DNA of 64,000 nt from Lytechinus variegatus (taxonomy: Eukaryota; Echinodermata; Echinoidea; Temnopleuroida; Toxopneustidae). The position numbers were made by a program, and so were the translations under genes. Of this stretch, positions 10,363-23,600 are shown piece by piece; the first letter of the stretch is position 1, and each line of letters opens with the position of its first letter. Location: contig NC_054753.1 of the NCBI RefSeq assembly GCF_018143015.1, positions 25,508,462-25,572,461 of the forward strand, in the 5' to 3' direction. Below the pieces are notes generated by a model that had not been told where the DNA came from, searched no databases, and saw only the letters and a list, made by a program, of their open reading frames with translations.

Positions 10363-11395
10363 TGGAGGGGTGTGAAGAGGGGAGGGGAGATGGGGGGAGG
10401 GAAGGGGAGATAGAGGGGGAGATAAAGAGGGCTGTGATCAACACACACAGGGAGGGGTGTGAAGAGAGAGAGGGGGGGGGGTAGGAGAGGGAAGGGAAGG
10501 GGAGATGGATTGGGAAGAGAGGGGGAGATAAAGAGGGCTGTGATCAACACACACAGGGAGGGGTGTGAAGAGAGAGAGGGGGTAGGAGAGGGAAGGAAAG
10601 GGGAGATGGATGGGGAAGAGAGGGGGAGATAAAGAGGGCTGTGATCAACACACACAGGGAGGGGTGTGAAGAGAGAGAGGGGGTAGGAGAGGGAAGGAAA
10701 GGGGAGATGGATGGGGAAGAGAAGGGGAGATAACGAGGGCTGTGATCAACACACACAGGGAGGGGTGTGAAGAGAGAGAGGGGGTAGGAGAGGGAAGGAA
10801 AGGGGAGATGGATGGGGAAGAGAAGGGGAGATAAAGAGGGCTGTGATCAACACACACAGGGAGGGGTGTGAAGAGAGGGGGTAGGAGAGGGAAGGGGAGA
10901 TGGAGGGGAAGGGGGATGGAGGGGAAGGGGAGATGGAGGGGAAGGGGGATGGAGGGGAAGGGGAGATGGAGGGGAAGGGGGATGGAGGGGAAGGGGAGAT
11001 GGAGGGGAAGAGAGGGGGAGATAAAGAGGGCTGTGATCAACTCACACAGGGAGGGGTGTGGAGAGGGAGTAGGGGGAAGGGGAGATGGAGGGGGAAGAGA
11101 AGGGGAGATAAAGAGGGCAGTGATCAACTCACACAGGGAGGGGTGTGAAGAGAGAGAGGGAAGGGGAGATGGAGGGGAAGAAAAAGAGGCCCGTGATCAC
11201 CTCACACAGGGAGGGGGGTGAAGAGGGAGAGGGGATGGGCGAAGAAGCGGAGATCAACTCACACAGGGACGGGAAGGAGAGAGGAGGAGATAAAGAGGGT
11301 TGTGATCAACTCACATAAGGAGGGGAGGTGGGAAGGGAAGGGGAGATGGACGGGAAGACAATAAGAGCTGTGATCAACTCACAGGGAGGTTTCTC
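10363..11395. repeat. Purine-rich minisatellite, unit about 101 bp with inner 34-bp subrepeat
   Basis: About ten copies are seen of a unit containing AGATAAAGAGGGCTGTGATC followed by ACACACAGGGAGGGGTGTGA and G/A-rich filler. Around 10900-11000 a shorter unit (GGAGGGGAAGGGGGATGGAG) is amplified. The + strand is almost pure purine with many GGGG runs. The Pro/Ser/Leu-rich ORFs are repeat translations. Confidence 0.9.
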
Positions 11396-11399
11396 TATG

Positions 11400-12307
11400 A
11401 GCTGAAAAGGAACACACAACTTTACAAAAATACAGACAGGCAGATTCAAGATTCATAGACAGAACCATGTCATCATGATACAATTCATGTACAAAAACCT
11501 CTTTTCTAAGAATCACTCACATTTAAGATTGAAAAGTTTCAAATTTCAAGTAAATAAGATTGGCAGTTCCATCTCAGCTCTGAATACAAAATACTCATAT
11601 GAAAAGATAAATACACAGGCAGAATATAATTGGAATGGAATAATTGAAAAAAATCACACAATTTACAAGTATTGATTCTCATATAGACCTACATAGAATA
11701 AAGCAATTAAAAGTACTGTTGATAAGACTACATAAATATAATTTAACATCAAAAGCAATTTTACACATACTGTAACATGAAAATATTGTGCAATATTTTG
11801 TCAGAAGGCGATGTTGATCAAGGTTATTGTCAATTATCAAATATAGCAAGGATTTTGATTACCAATTTCACTTTTAAGGGGAAGAAAGACAATTCAAATA
11901 CAATATTGGTTGTATTTGTTGTAGATTTTTTTTAACAAACAATTTTCATTTCTAGTTGCTATTCATCAAACTGACTTGCTTTAAACTAATCAATCAATTA
12001 CTCAATCACCTATACTTAATTACAAATATCAAGTGTTTGTTCACAAAGGCACACATTATACAAAGCGCTTTTTAGCAGTACACTAGCTCTGCTGAGAAAG
12101 ACAACCTCGGGGACAGCGGAATGATTTTGAAAGAGGGAGGGGTAGCACTGTCTATCCAAAGCATCACAATAAGATGGTATTTTTAAAAACTGAAATGGGG
12201 GCTGAATCAGAGCTGAAAGGGGGGGGGGCTGAAGCCAATTTACCCCCCCCCCCCCCCGGTTCTTCAGCCCCTGAAAATTATGCTAGAATAATGGTGATGT
12301 TATTTGA
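11400..12307. other. Intergenic AT-rich stretch, no gene seen
   Basis: AT-rich sequence with no recognisable gene. A G-run/C-run palindrome lies at 12217-12262, where GGGGGGGGGCTGAAG faces CTTCAGCCCC across a C-run. Confidence 0.55.
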
Positions 12308-13592
12308 TAACAAGTGGAATGCCTCTGGCCGTCTCACCTGCATCACGCGGTTCAATATAGCAGCAGTGCTGACTTTGCATACTACTCTAACTCGCACAAG
12401 ATGTTCAGTGATACATGGTTACTCTTATGTCCTCTTTTTATGAACTAGACCAATAAACTTACAGAGATATGATGGTTATTCAACAAAAAACCCCAACATG
12501 GCCAAAGTTCATTGACCTTACATGACCTTTGACCTTGATCATGTGACCTGAAACTGGAACAGGATGTTCAGTGATACTTGATTACTCTTATGTACAAGTT
12601 TCATGAATCAGATCCATAAACTTTCAAAGTTATGATGGTAATTCAACAGATACACCCAATTCGGCTAAAGTTCATTGACCTTTGACCTTGGACATGTGAC
12701 CTGAAACACGCACAGGATGTTCAGTGATACTTGGTTACTCTAATGTCCAAGCGAACTAGACCAATAAACTTTCAAAGTTATGATGGTAATTCAACAGATA
12801 CCCCCGATTCGGTCAAAGTTCATTGACCCTAAATGACCTTTGACCTTAATCATGAGACCTGAAACTTGCACAAAATGTTCAGTGATGCTTGATTACTATT
12901 ATGTCCAAGTTTCATGAATCAGATCCATAAACTTTCAAAGTTATGATGGGAATTCAACAGATATCCCCAATTCGGCCAAAGTTCATTGACCCTAAATGAC
13001 CTTTGACCTTGATCATGTGACCTGAAACTTGCACAAAATGTTCAGTGATGCTTGATTACTATTATGTCCAAGTTTCATGAATCAGATCCATAAACTTTCA
13101 AAGTTATGATGGGAATTCAACAGATATCCCCAATTCGTCCAAAGTTCATTGACCCTAAATGACCTTTGACCTTGGTCATGTGACGTGAAACTCATGCAGG
13201 ATGTTCATTGATACTTGATGAACCTTATGTCCAAGTTTCATGAACTAGGTCCATATATTTTCTAAGTTATGATGACATTTCAAAAACTTAACCTCAGGTT
13301 AAGATTTCGATGTTGATTCCTCCAACATGGTCTAAGTTCATTGACCCTAAATGACCTTTGACCTTGGTCATGTGACATGAAACTCTAATAGGATGTTCAG
13401 TAATACTTGATTAACCTTATGGCCAAGTTTTATTAACTAGGTCCATATACTTTCTAAGTTATGATGTCATTTCAAAAACTTAACCTCAGGTTAAGATTTG
13501 ATGTTGACGCCGCCGCCGCCGCCGCCGCCGTCGCCGTCGCCGTCGGAAAAGCGGCGCCTATAGTCTCACTTTGCTTCGCAGGTGAGACAAAA
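12308..13592 (+). mobile_element. TIR element 'GTCTCACCTG' with internal repeats of about 160 bp carrying DR1 motifs, copy 1
   Basis: The left end is TAACAAGTGGAATGCC then GTCTCACCTG at 12331; the right end is GGTGAGACAAAAA. The interior is about six to seven tandem diverged units. Each holds TTCATTGACC, TGACCTTTGACCTTG, CATGTGACCTGAAAC and ATGTTCAGTGATACTTGATT. A GCC-trinucleotide run lies at 13507-13545. A second copy in opposite orientation is at 60422-61509. There is no coding capacity. Confidence 0.8.
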
Positions 13593-13599
13593 ACTTGAC

Positions 13600-15860
13600 A
13601 TGAAAGTTAAAAGACAGTAGTTGCAGCAAACAATTAGTGCATGAGAGTCTTTTAAATCAAGGTTAATTGTCAAAATATTTCCATCTACATGTATATCTGG
13701 TACATTAATATAAACTTATTTTTGTAAAATCATGAAATCAATCAGCTCAAAATCGATAATTCTGATGATCACTAACACAGAAGAGCGTAAGTGGGACGGT
13801 GTATTAATATTGCTTCGAAAAATACCTGACATGTGATGGAATTCTGAGCTTATTTCGCTAATTTTCAGCACTTATACAATTTTCTTTCACAGGGCTATTT
13901 GGCACACATCTTTTATTTATACATACAAACACTCAAGTTTGGTGGTAGTTTCAATGGATTCTGTTCAAACTCATTTTGAGATCGTTACCACAACTGGTAT
14001 CATCTGTGGCCAATAAGTGTTCTAAGAAGCAGCTAAAGAATATAATTCTGCTCGATCTTTATCATTTTTTTTTTCTTTTTGAGAAGACAGGTTAAATTTA
14101 TCAAAATTAACTCTTCAAAACATCTCAAATTAACTTCCCAACTCTTCATCTATTCATCTATTTTGAAAATGATATCAATACTTTTATGATAATATCACAA
14201 TGACAAAAATCTACACAGATGCATACAATGTATTCGAATATCACAAAGCAGTAGAAAAGCTGTGCACCAAAATTGCATATGAAATATACTCTCATTTGCA
14301 CATTTATTATAAAAAGGATGGATTTAGAGATTTTGGCAGAGGTAAAATTCATGTCAAGATCCACCAAAACGGAAGACTGATTTGAAAAAATATAGAAAAA
14401 AATAAAACACAAATGACATGCACTTATAATATTCCATATCTACTATTTCTTCCACATTTGTTACATTCAATTTAGAACATTTTAATTGTTAGTTAATAAA
14501 AAGTCATAAACATGGTTGACTCCTTATTAACACATTAGAAAGCAGTCGACGGTCTCACGAGCATAACATAGTGTTGATTTTTTGTGCTCGAAATGTAAAA
14601 TTAAATATTTACCTGATAGACCCTATGCCATTAAAGATACAATTTACAAGTTTCAATAAATTTCATTAAATAATTTTGAAAATTGTGAGTAACTGTTCTT
14701 TCAAGTTTATTAACCAGAAATTCGTAAAATTTTAACAAAAATGCTATCCTCTGGTTTAAGTATTTCAGGCTGAATATACAAGAAGGTCAAGTTCATTGAC
14801 CTCAAATGACCTATGATCCTAACACTGTGACCTGAAATTACTGCAAGTTTCATGAAATAGGACATTAAAGTTTAAACTTAAAAAATCATTTCTGAATTTG
14901 ACCTAAGAAGATTTTAATCATGCTACTGCCACCATCATAATATTTGTTTTGCATGAATGACAAAATTGAAACAAAGAATAAAATATTGGCAATATCATTT
15001 ATGATAAATACAAAATAAAATCAAGTGCATGACATCCTCAGCCCTTTCAATTGCATAACTTCAAAGTCTGATATGCCTATTGACGTTTGACAAGAAAAAT
15101 GTAAAACTACATCCATCGTTATTTTCTTATTCATCTGATTTTCTTCTCTGTTTTTGTGATATTCTCATTTTAATTTTCTCAAACTAACTTGTAGTTCTGG
15201 TGGATCTGACATTTTAATACATATGAATACATGTACACTTGCTTATTCTTCTCTTATAGTTTCTTATATTATTATCGCTGTAAATGAATAAAAGTTAAAT
15301 ACTGTACATACTTCAGACATTTAACAAGTACTAAGTCACAGCTTTCGAAATGGTGGTATCAGTTTGAAAGAATTATTTTGTATCAATATTGAAACTTCAA
15401 ATAATTTAGAAATACTTTCTTATATATATATTATGTATAATCTATTGGTCACACTCCAAGATATTTGTTCAGTATCAAAACAAATAAGAAAACTTTTGTG
15501 GATGAGTACTGACATTAATCTAAGGCACCTCCTTAGATTTTCACAAAAAATCTACAGCTTTTACACACATGTATATACATATCAAACATAAAAAGTCCCC
15601 AAATACGACCATTTTGCCCCAAGTTGTAATTGTTGAAGATTTATTGTTGTCATCTTTCATATGGAGTCTAGTTGTACAATTTGGTGACACCAAAAAAGAA
15701 AAAAATAATAATGATAAAGTGAAACTAGTCCAGTCTCCTCGGACCTCATTGTCCCAGCAAACAGATTCCAGCAACAAGAATTCTTTACCTTAGAATAAAA
15801 TGGTAATTAGGGCATAGTGTAGAGACCCTTCTTCTTAATGTATCTAGTTCCAATCTTCAT
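13600..15860. other. Intergenic AT-rich stretch, no gene seen
   Basis: AT-rich sequence with short ORFs and no domain pattern. A decayed fragment of the TGACCT repeat family (TTCATTGACCTCAAATGACC) lies near 14792-14870. Confidence 0.55.
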
Positions 15861-15867
15861 GAAATGG

Positions 15868-16975
15868 ATGCGGGAAAGGTAACAGTCATGACACTCCTGG
15901 ATCTGTCTGAACCACCTTTGAAATTGTGAACCACAAAATTCTGTTAAACACCATAATGTCTCTTGGTATTAAGGGTAAAGCCCTAGATTGGTTCACATCA
16001 TATTTGTCACATCACTCACAAGCTATTTTGATAAATGGATGTTCTGATTTTCTACCGCTTACCTGCGGGGTTCCTCAAGGCTCTTTGGGTGGGCCTATCC
16101 TTTTCTCCTTGTATCTGATCAGACTGAAAAACATTCTTTAGCACCACTGTTACTAATCATATCTATGACAGTGACATTAAGATATTTACATCCTTCAAAC
16201 CCGATTCAGATACAGCTGCTGCCATCATTAGCAATCTATAGGAAAGCATAAAGGATGTACCCAATAGTTGTGCTCATACTCTCGAAAATTGAATTTTTCT
16301 AAATGTGAATTTGTGTTGTATGCCTCTAAAACCCATCTGTCTGAAGTACAAATTTCAACCACATTATTCAAGTTTCTCACACATGCCATAATCTAGGTGT
16401 GTTCCCCGACTCATGAAGACGATGGTACTCGAATCCAATACATCTGTAAATCTGTACGGTATCAGTTACACAACCAAGGGTTAATATGCAAATATTCTAC
16501 TCTTGATGCGACAGAGAAAAATTGTTCATTCATTGATCTCTTCATGTCTTGATTTTAGCAATATTTAATCTACCTTAATCTCCCAAATTACTCGTATACA
16601 AAAACTACAGAATTCTGCTGCTCGTTTAGTGACCCTTCATAACAAATCTACCCATATCACACCTGTTCTTAAATCTTCACATTGGTTGCCCAAGAGTGAA
16701 CGTGTCAAATTCAAAATCCCTTTGCTAGTATATCACTCAGTTCATGGCTCTACTCCGCAGTACAACACTGTTCTCATTAACAAGTACACACCATCTAAGC
16801 TTCTACGCTAGATGGTCTCCTTGACAGTTCCAAAATGTAAAACAAAGTGGGGGAAAGGGCATTCATCCATGCGGGGCCCTTGCTATGGAATTCCATCCCA
16901 CAAGAGATCCGGGATAGCAAGTGTGTTGAAACATTTAAGATGAAGCTAAAACCTCTGAACTCATTTTATCAATAA
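15868..16975 (+). pseudogene. CR1/L2-like non-LTR retrotransposon remnant (reverse transcriptase C-terminal half)
   Basis: Pieces in shifting frames read as a non-LTR reverse transcriptase. In order they are VNHKILLN... and WFTSYLS (15926-16020), GVPQGSLGGPILFSLYL (16066-16120), a broken version of the catalytic YADD region near 16165, HITPVLKSSHWLP (about 16655-16695) and a C-terminal LNSF-type end near 16965. Frameshifts, stops and the ruined catalytic box show it is dead. The 5' half is missing, as is usual for truncated LINE copies. Confidence 0.8.
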
Positions 16976-17147
16976 GGTTTTTTCTTATTTTGTTTGCATT
17001 TATTTATCATTATCATTATTTTATACAGCCACAGGCAGTGAGTTTGTATAAAATCATTTGGATGAGCACCAAATAATATCAAACTCCCAAAGAATGACAA
17101 CAATATGGCTCTAAAACAGCAAGGGCAAATAGCAGCGTACATGACAA

Positions 17148-17153
17148 TTTATT
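17148..17153 (-). promoter_or_regulatory. Candidate polyadenylation signal for gene B
   Basis: AATAAA on the minus strand, 166 bases past the gene B stop codon. It is the nearest canonical hexamer downstream of the stop that I found. Confidence 0.4.
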
Positions 17154-17318
17154 ATCATCTCTGGTCATTTTAATTTGTTATAACTGTCTAAGGCTGTCGC
17201 ATGAAACTTTACAAGCACTACTTGCAAACACTTTCGAAAAATGGAATACTTTAATCATGTCAAATTGGAATAAATGGAATAAGTGTTTTTCCTTACTACC
17301 CTAAACCATTCTGGTTTG

Positions 17319-17602
17319 TCATCTTAGATTGTACTTCTTGATGAACTCTTCCACCAAATGTCCATTTTTGCTTTGCCTCATGGCACGGATGGTACATCTA
17401 TACGTAAAACTTTGGCCCTTTGTGCTACGGATGTCCATGAACATCTTGAAAGCTAACTCCCGCCCATGCTCCAGCTGGTGGGTGATCTTCATGTTGGACA
17501 CATCTTTTGCCTCCACACCCAGTTCTCTGCACAGTTTGTCCAGTGTCTTCAGGTCAATATGATCAGCAAGGTCATCTAAGAATTTTTCAGACACCATTTT
17601 GT
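17319..17602 (-). CDS. Gene B exon 6: death domain and stop
   Basis: The acceptor is TCTCTTTCTCTTGTTCTCTCAG on the minus strand (in parts: pyrimidine tract then CTCAG). The exon encodes residues 577-669, with FLDDLADHIDLKTLDKLC, RELGVEAKDVSNM, ELAFKMFMDI and GQSFTYRCTIRAM, a six-helix death-domain pattern. The Met-starting 115-residue ORF here has a false hydrophobic N-terminus that translates the intron pyrimidine tract. It is not a signal peptide. Confidence 0.85.
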
Positions 17603-20600
17603 CTGAGAGAACAAGAGAAAGAGAAGATAAAATGAAAAAAAAAAACAGGATAAAAATCTTGAACAAGAATTGGAGAAATGTTGCAATTGCATGCCAAATC
17701 GCAGTTCAATTCTGTTTTTATAAGCAGGATCTTTACTCATGTTGTTGTTGAGATGGTAAAACCAGGTATCTCAGAAAATATAAAGGTATACGGTCCTGGG
17801 ATGCAAGAGAGCACTTGTTGGATATCCAGCTAGCTCTAGCTGTCAATTGACACATTAAACGATTCTTAAAGGTAAATGCTAGTTTTGGTAACAATATCAA
17901 AATGAGTTCATACAGAATCCAATGAAATGACCACCGAAGTGTCTGTTTGTATAAATGAAAAGCATGTGCCAAAGGATTCTGGAAGATATTGTGTAATTGC
18001 TGAGAAATCAGCAAATAAGCACAGGATTCGGGTAGAGCGTCGGGCCTGACGCTCTAAGCAATAATTATACATTGTCCCACGTGCACTCATCTGTATTAAG
18101 ATCTTCGGTGTGAACATTTTTCAGCGTAGATTTCAAGATTTCACAAAGTTCAGTTAATGTAACTGTACCAGATCTAGATCCTCCATGATATACTGACAAT
18201 TAAGCCTGGTTTTACAGACTTTCCCATGAAATGAGTGTTTACTGCAACTACTGGAACTTCTCTTTAGGCATATTCCATGTTCTGAATGCCCAACCTATGG
18301 CAATTATCAGTATGCTTCTGATGCCGTGTTGAAGATCCTGGCAGGTTGGCAGTGCCTCCTTCTTCTGTTAGAAGTGAAATCAGTAGATGTTTGGCGCCAT
18401 GGGTGTGTTGTGAATCTATTTGTGTTGTGAATCTATTGTTCAAGGGGGAATGAACTATTGTGTCTCCCCCCCCCTTGAATAGTGTGATGTCACGGATTGA
18501 CACCAGTGTTTGGGGCAACGCCAATGCAGCCAAAAGCAGCACAGCATATGTGTCCTGTGCATGAATACATGCACTGCTCAACTGGCTGCTGACTGACAGG
18601 TTCATGTGAATTATTTCAATGACCTTTGTACAGAGATGGTGGCGAGTACAGCAGTGTCCAAAAGCACCCTCTTGAATCCTGAGAATGTGCACCTTTAAAA
18701 ATATTTTAGGATAGCTCAGAAAATGCTGTATTTTAGAACTATGATAAGAGTAGCAAGCTTTCCTTTGAATAGAAAGAGTTCTCTACAAAAATTAACAGAC
18801 TTTTTTCAGACTATCTATTGAATCATAATTGGGGTATCACAATATGGTAGTTGAGATAATCTACTAACCTGAATTGCTAGATAAATCCTCTTGAGGCACA
18901 GGAGCATATTCTTCCATCTTTGTCCGTTTTCTTCCCTTCAAGAAGTTAGAAATGATCTTTCTTTTTGCTTTTTTGTTGGTACCCATCTCTGGGCCAGTTG
19001 GCTGCTGCCTCAAGGGATCAGCTTCAGGTAAGCCTCCTACCTTATCCCTAGGTGCCCCAGAGCGAAGAGTCTTCGGACGGTCTGGAGAATGTTCACTCTC
19101 CGGGCCCGTCACAGAACCGTCGGAGTCTCCGACGCCACTTGCACCACTCGCCGAAGAAGCTTCAAAGCTCTTCTGCTGAATACCATTGAAGTTTTTATCC
19201 TTTGGAGGGGGCCTACCTCTCAAGTCCTTGCCAAGATGAGCAGCGGAAGCACCTATACCAGCAGGAGTATGAACAACAGCTTGAACCGTTCTACTGCAAC
19301 CTTCTATAACCCCTGGCACCTCTGTATCTGTTCCACGATCATGCAGTCTATCGTTACTACCTTGTTCCTCAGGATCTCCGCTGCCTTCCCCATCTTTAGC
19401 TAAATCAGAAGAGCTAAGGTATCTACTGCCCGGAGTACTGATACCATCCAAACCTAAGCTTCCTACACTTCCAGTCACGTTGCTCTGCGCACCCTCCTGT
19501 GCAGCTTCCTGTCGCTCCGACCAGTTGGGCGTGGACCCAGTTTCCGAGTCGGTGTCTGCATGCCTTTGAACCAGGAATCTTTCCTTTGGAGGATCATCTA
19601 GGCCTGTCCTCTGCGATTCAGAATTCACGTATTCACCCTGACCCAGTTCCACTTGGTAAATATTCTCACTTGCACCACTCGTCCCAGGAGCATCCAGTTC
19701 TTCACCACATGCGCCATTTAAGTTTACATATTCTGCAGGAGTGGCTCCCGGTTCTGAATCAAGGTCAGCATGGCTACTTGGTAATCCTGAATCAAGAGTT
19801 TTCATCGGAATTCCATTGCGGGCATCTGCAATTTCATTGCAGGTATCTGCAATATGGAAGACATAGTCATGAACGTTACACTTAGAAGTGCTCTATATAA
19901 GGGGATCGTTTCATAAGACAATGGAAACATTATTGTAAATTGCCATAATATACATACTGTACAAAAGGATGAAGAAAATACAGCAAATCTATAAACTAAT
20001 GAAATATATAAATATTATTGTTGCAACTTTTTGATACACATCATACACAAATGGTGCATACAAATAGGGTGAATATGTGTGGGGCCCAGAGGGTATCACC
20101 AAACTCGCATGATTCCCAGATGTTTCCAAGAAATATACACACTCTACCCCTTATCTGTGCACCTTCTTAAAATTATCTTATTTTTATCATTCTTTCCTTT
20201 CTCTTTTGCACCTTGGAATAGAATATTTCGAGAAAGATGGTGCTATAAAAATGCCTATTATTATTATTATTATCATTATTATTATTATATCTGTATTTTT
20301 TTTCTAGTTGCATTGCTCTCAAAGTTTAACTGCTTGAGCAGTCCATGTACAGAGTAAAAAATAAGAGGGGATATATTTTTTCCCCCATATTAGGGCAGTT
20401 GCCAAATTTTGGGGGCTACTTCTTTCATATGAAGGGTTGTTTTGGGGGACAGTAAGCAATTATGCTGTATATATACTAAAGTATCATTGATCTGCAATCT
20501 GTTACATGTATATGGAGAGTATTGTTTTCTAAACGTTCTTGAATATCGTCTGTGGTAGATCCAGGGAAGACCTGATGAAATGATACTTGATTTTTTTTTA

Positions 20601-23600
20601 TTTTTACCCTAAATCTCCCGGGGTATTTTGATTCTTGTCATTCCCGGTGGGGGGCCCATTATGGCCCCCCTTTAAGATCTCGGCCGCCAATCGCGCGAGC
20701 GATGCAAAAATTTGCACGCTGGTAGTGTGCGATGTAATCTACAAGGCTGTATGGTAAAATTTTCCAAAACAATGAGATTTTATTTCATATCAATTAATTA
20801 TGCTAATTTATGCATAAATCATACTTTTTGCTCTAATTCACTAAATAAAGCTCCTAGAATGCTAATTTTTGGTAAAAATTTACTTTGTAGCATTCTTAAC
20901 AATCGTAATTCAAAAAAACTTTGGTTTGGAAATAAATTTCTTATGTATTTTATTGTTTTATGAATTTCTTATGTATTTCTTTGTTTTTTTACTTTTTGTT
21001 TTTTATTGTTTTTTCAATGGAAATTGTTCCAGACATAATTCTGATCATAAACAAGGCAAAATTAATTAAGTTTAATCAGTAAAAGTAGAAATAATGATAC
21101 ATTTATGAATTTTGGCTAAATACGCAATTTGCATTGGATTTGTACATGAAATCACATTTATGAGCAATTTTGGGTCTGACATGCACTTGCATAATGTTGC
21201 GTAATGTCGTAACCGCGTACCCGGGCGTCACAAATTTGGTCTCAAAATTTGCGCGAGACTTGAATGTAAAAAGTCGGTGAGCTGCGAGGTGAAAAAATTT
21301 CGCGCAGCAGATATATCGCGAAAATTGTCCCCCCGAGAGAATTAGGGTTAAGGGCAATTAGGGCTCTTGTGAGGGCAAAATCACCTCTTGCCCTCATGCA
21401 TTCCTTACACTGCCATAAAGCAAGGTAGCAATGTACTTTTTAAAAAAAATTACTTTTATTTATTTATTATTTATTTTTAAAATTTCATTCAAGCAATCTG
21501 AAATCCACCAAAGAAATATCTCTAACATTATATATTTATTTTGTAGTTGATAAATAGATAACTTATGCACATTGCATTATGCTGTACATGTACCTTTTTT
21601 ATGTTCAATTTCAATTTATCATTTCTCTTTGTACATAGATGTATATCTGTATAATAATTGGAAATATATGTATTGATGTATAACTGATTTATACGACATA
21701 CAGTTATGAATGTTTTTGTTTATGTTATCATTGTATATATTCTAAAACAAAATGTTCATGCCAAATGAATGAAGTTTGTTAATAAATTCAAAATCAATGT
21801 TAAAATAAATGGATTGGACAGAGAGGAAGCTTGTTTTCATGGCATTGCCCAAACATGCCTCCAAGCAAAGTATTACAATAATATTATTTTGATCTGCATT
21901 AACTTGAAAGAAATAATTCTGCACTTTCATATGGTACTCAACAAACCAAAATCTTTGAAAGGACAATGGAGACTTACGTGTTCTGAGCTGGGCTTTCAGC
22001 TCTTTGATCTTCCTTCTTTGCTTAAAAATAAAGCAACAAAGAGTAGTGAGTGCCACAACCAGGACTGCAAGTATCACGCACACTGTTATTGCTATGGTCC
22101 TGTATTCTGTATTATCTGTATTCACAACAAAAACCAAATGAAATATGATCATGGCAAGTTATAAGATAATTTTCAAATGAACCAAATCTGGGATACAATT
22201 CATTGTTCTTGCCCCCCCCCCATATGTCAGGAGCAATATTTTGAAAATCGTCTTAACACAAACATTTTTGTATCTTCAGAGTTGTCATGAAATAGGTATT
22301 CTGAAAATTCTTGTTGTTATCACTATATCTTTTCTTCTATCTTTCACTTCTATTTGTTTAAAGGTTGACTAAAGAATGGGCGTTTCCAGAGATAAAATAT
22401 GGGACGTTCTTATAAGACAATTTTCAGAATACCGATTTGGAGATAGAATCAGAAGCTGACATTTTTTCTCTCTCTCTATGACAGAGAGAGAGAGAGAGAA
22501 GAGTGAAAGAAAAGGAGAAAGAATGAATCACTAAAATGGAAAGAGGGAGAGAGTAAATTAGAGAGGAAAAAATATTCTTTTATAGGATTGGTTTAAGTCC
22601 TTAAGGTCTGCTAACCAGTTTGGGTAGGAAACTTCCAGCAAGTGAAGAGCCAATGTATCTCTATCTTTAAAGGGGAAGTTCACCCTGACAAAAAGGTTTA
22701 TTTTTGAAATAGCAGGGGGAAAATAAAAATATTTGTGAAGGTTTGAGGAAAATCCATCAAAGATTTAAAAAGTTATCATGATTTTAATTTTTTAATTTTA
22801 TTTGTAATGTGATATGCGAGCAGCTTCACCATATATCATGGGGGGAAAAAAAATTCAATGAAATGCCATTTTCTCAAAAAAATGTAATGTTTTTCATTGA
22901 ATCTTTAGTATTTAACAAGGCAAAAGCCATTTTGTGTCTCACCCACTTATGAAAATAAACAGAAATATCGTGATTTGTGAGGGCACGCAACAAATTTGTA
23001 TAAAAACTTCATTGTGAAATGACTGGGATGGAATAACACTTGTCATAAAAGCCTTGCCTGTAAACTTTAATGTTGACCTGAAAATTACCTTTGACCTTAC
23101 CATGTGACCTCCGACTGCAGAATAACATGCAGGTCGCCTAAGTACATGTACATCTACCATCCAAGTTTTGCCAAAAAGTGACTTACGGTTGCTGAGTTAG
23201 GTGTCATAAGAGTCTTGCATGTAAATTTAACGTTGACCTGAAAATGACCTTTGACCTTACCATGTGACCTCCAACTGCAGCCTGACATACAGGTCCCCCA
23301 AGTCCATCTACCTTCCAAGTTTGGTTGAAAAGTGAATTACGGTTGCAGATTTAGTCTTGCATGTAAACTTTAAAGATTTAGGTGTCATATGAGAGTCTTG
23401 CATGTAGACTTTAACGTTGACCTGAAAATTACCTTTGACCTTTATGTGACCTCCCACTGCAGCATAACATGCAGGTCCCCCAAATCCATCTACCATCTAA
23501 GTTTGGTTGAAAAGCAACTTATGGTTGTGGAGTTATGTGTAATTAAAGTTTTGTGATGGACGGACGACATTTGGGTCCCTACGTCTCGCCTTCACCTCTG

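Noticed and set aside
10356..11221. Ser/Pro/Leu-rich and Gly/Arg-rich ORFs
   Set aside because: Translations of the purine-rich minisatellite on both strands.
17603..17666. Apparent signal peptide (MFKIFILFFFFIL...) on the gene B death-domain exon
   Set aside because: It is the intron pyrimidine tract read through; the acceptor CTCAG at 17603-17604 and phase match with exon 5 show the exon starts at 17602.
18264..18692. 142-residue minus-strand ORF in gene B intron 5
   Set aside because: No domain pattern, and the flanking exons already join in phase across it.
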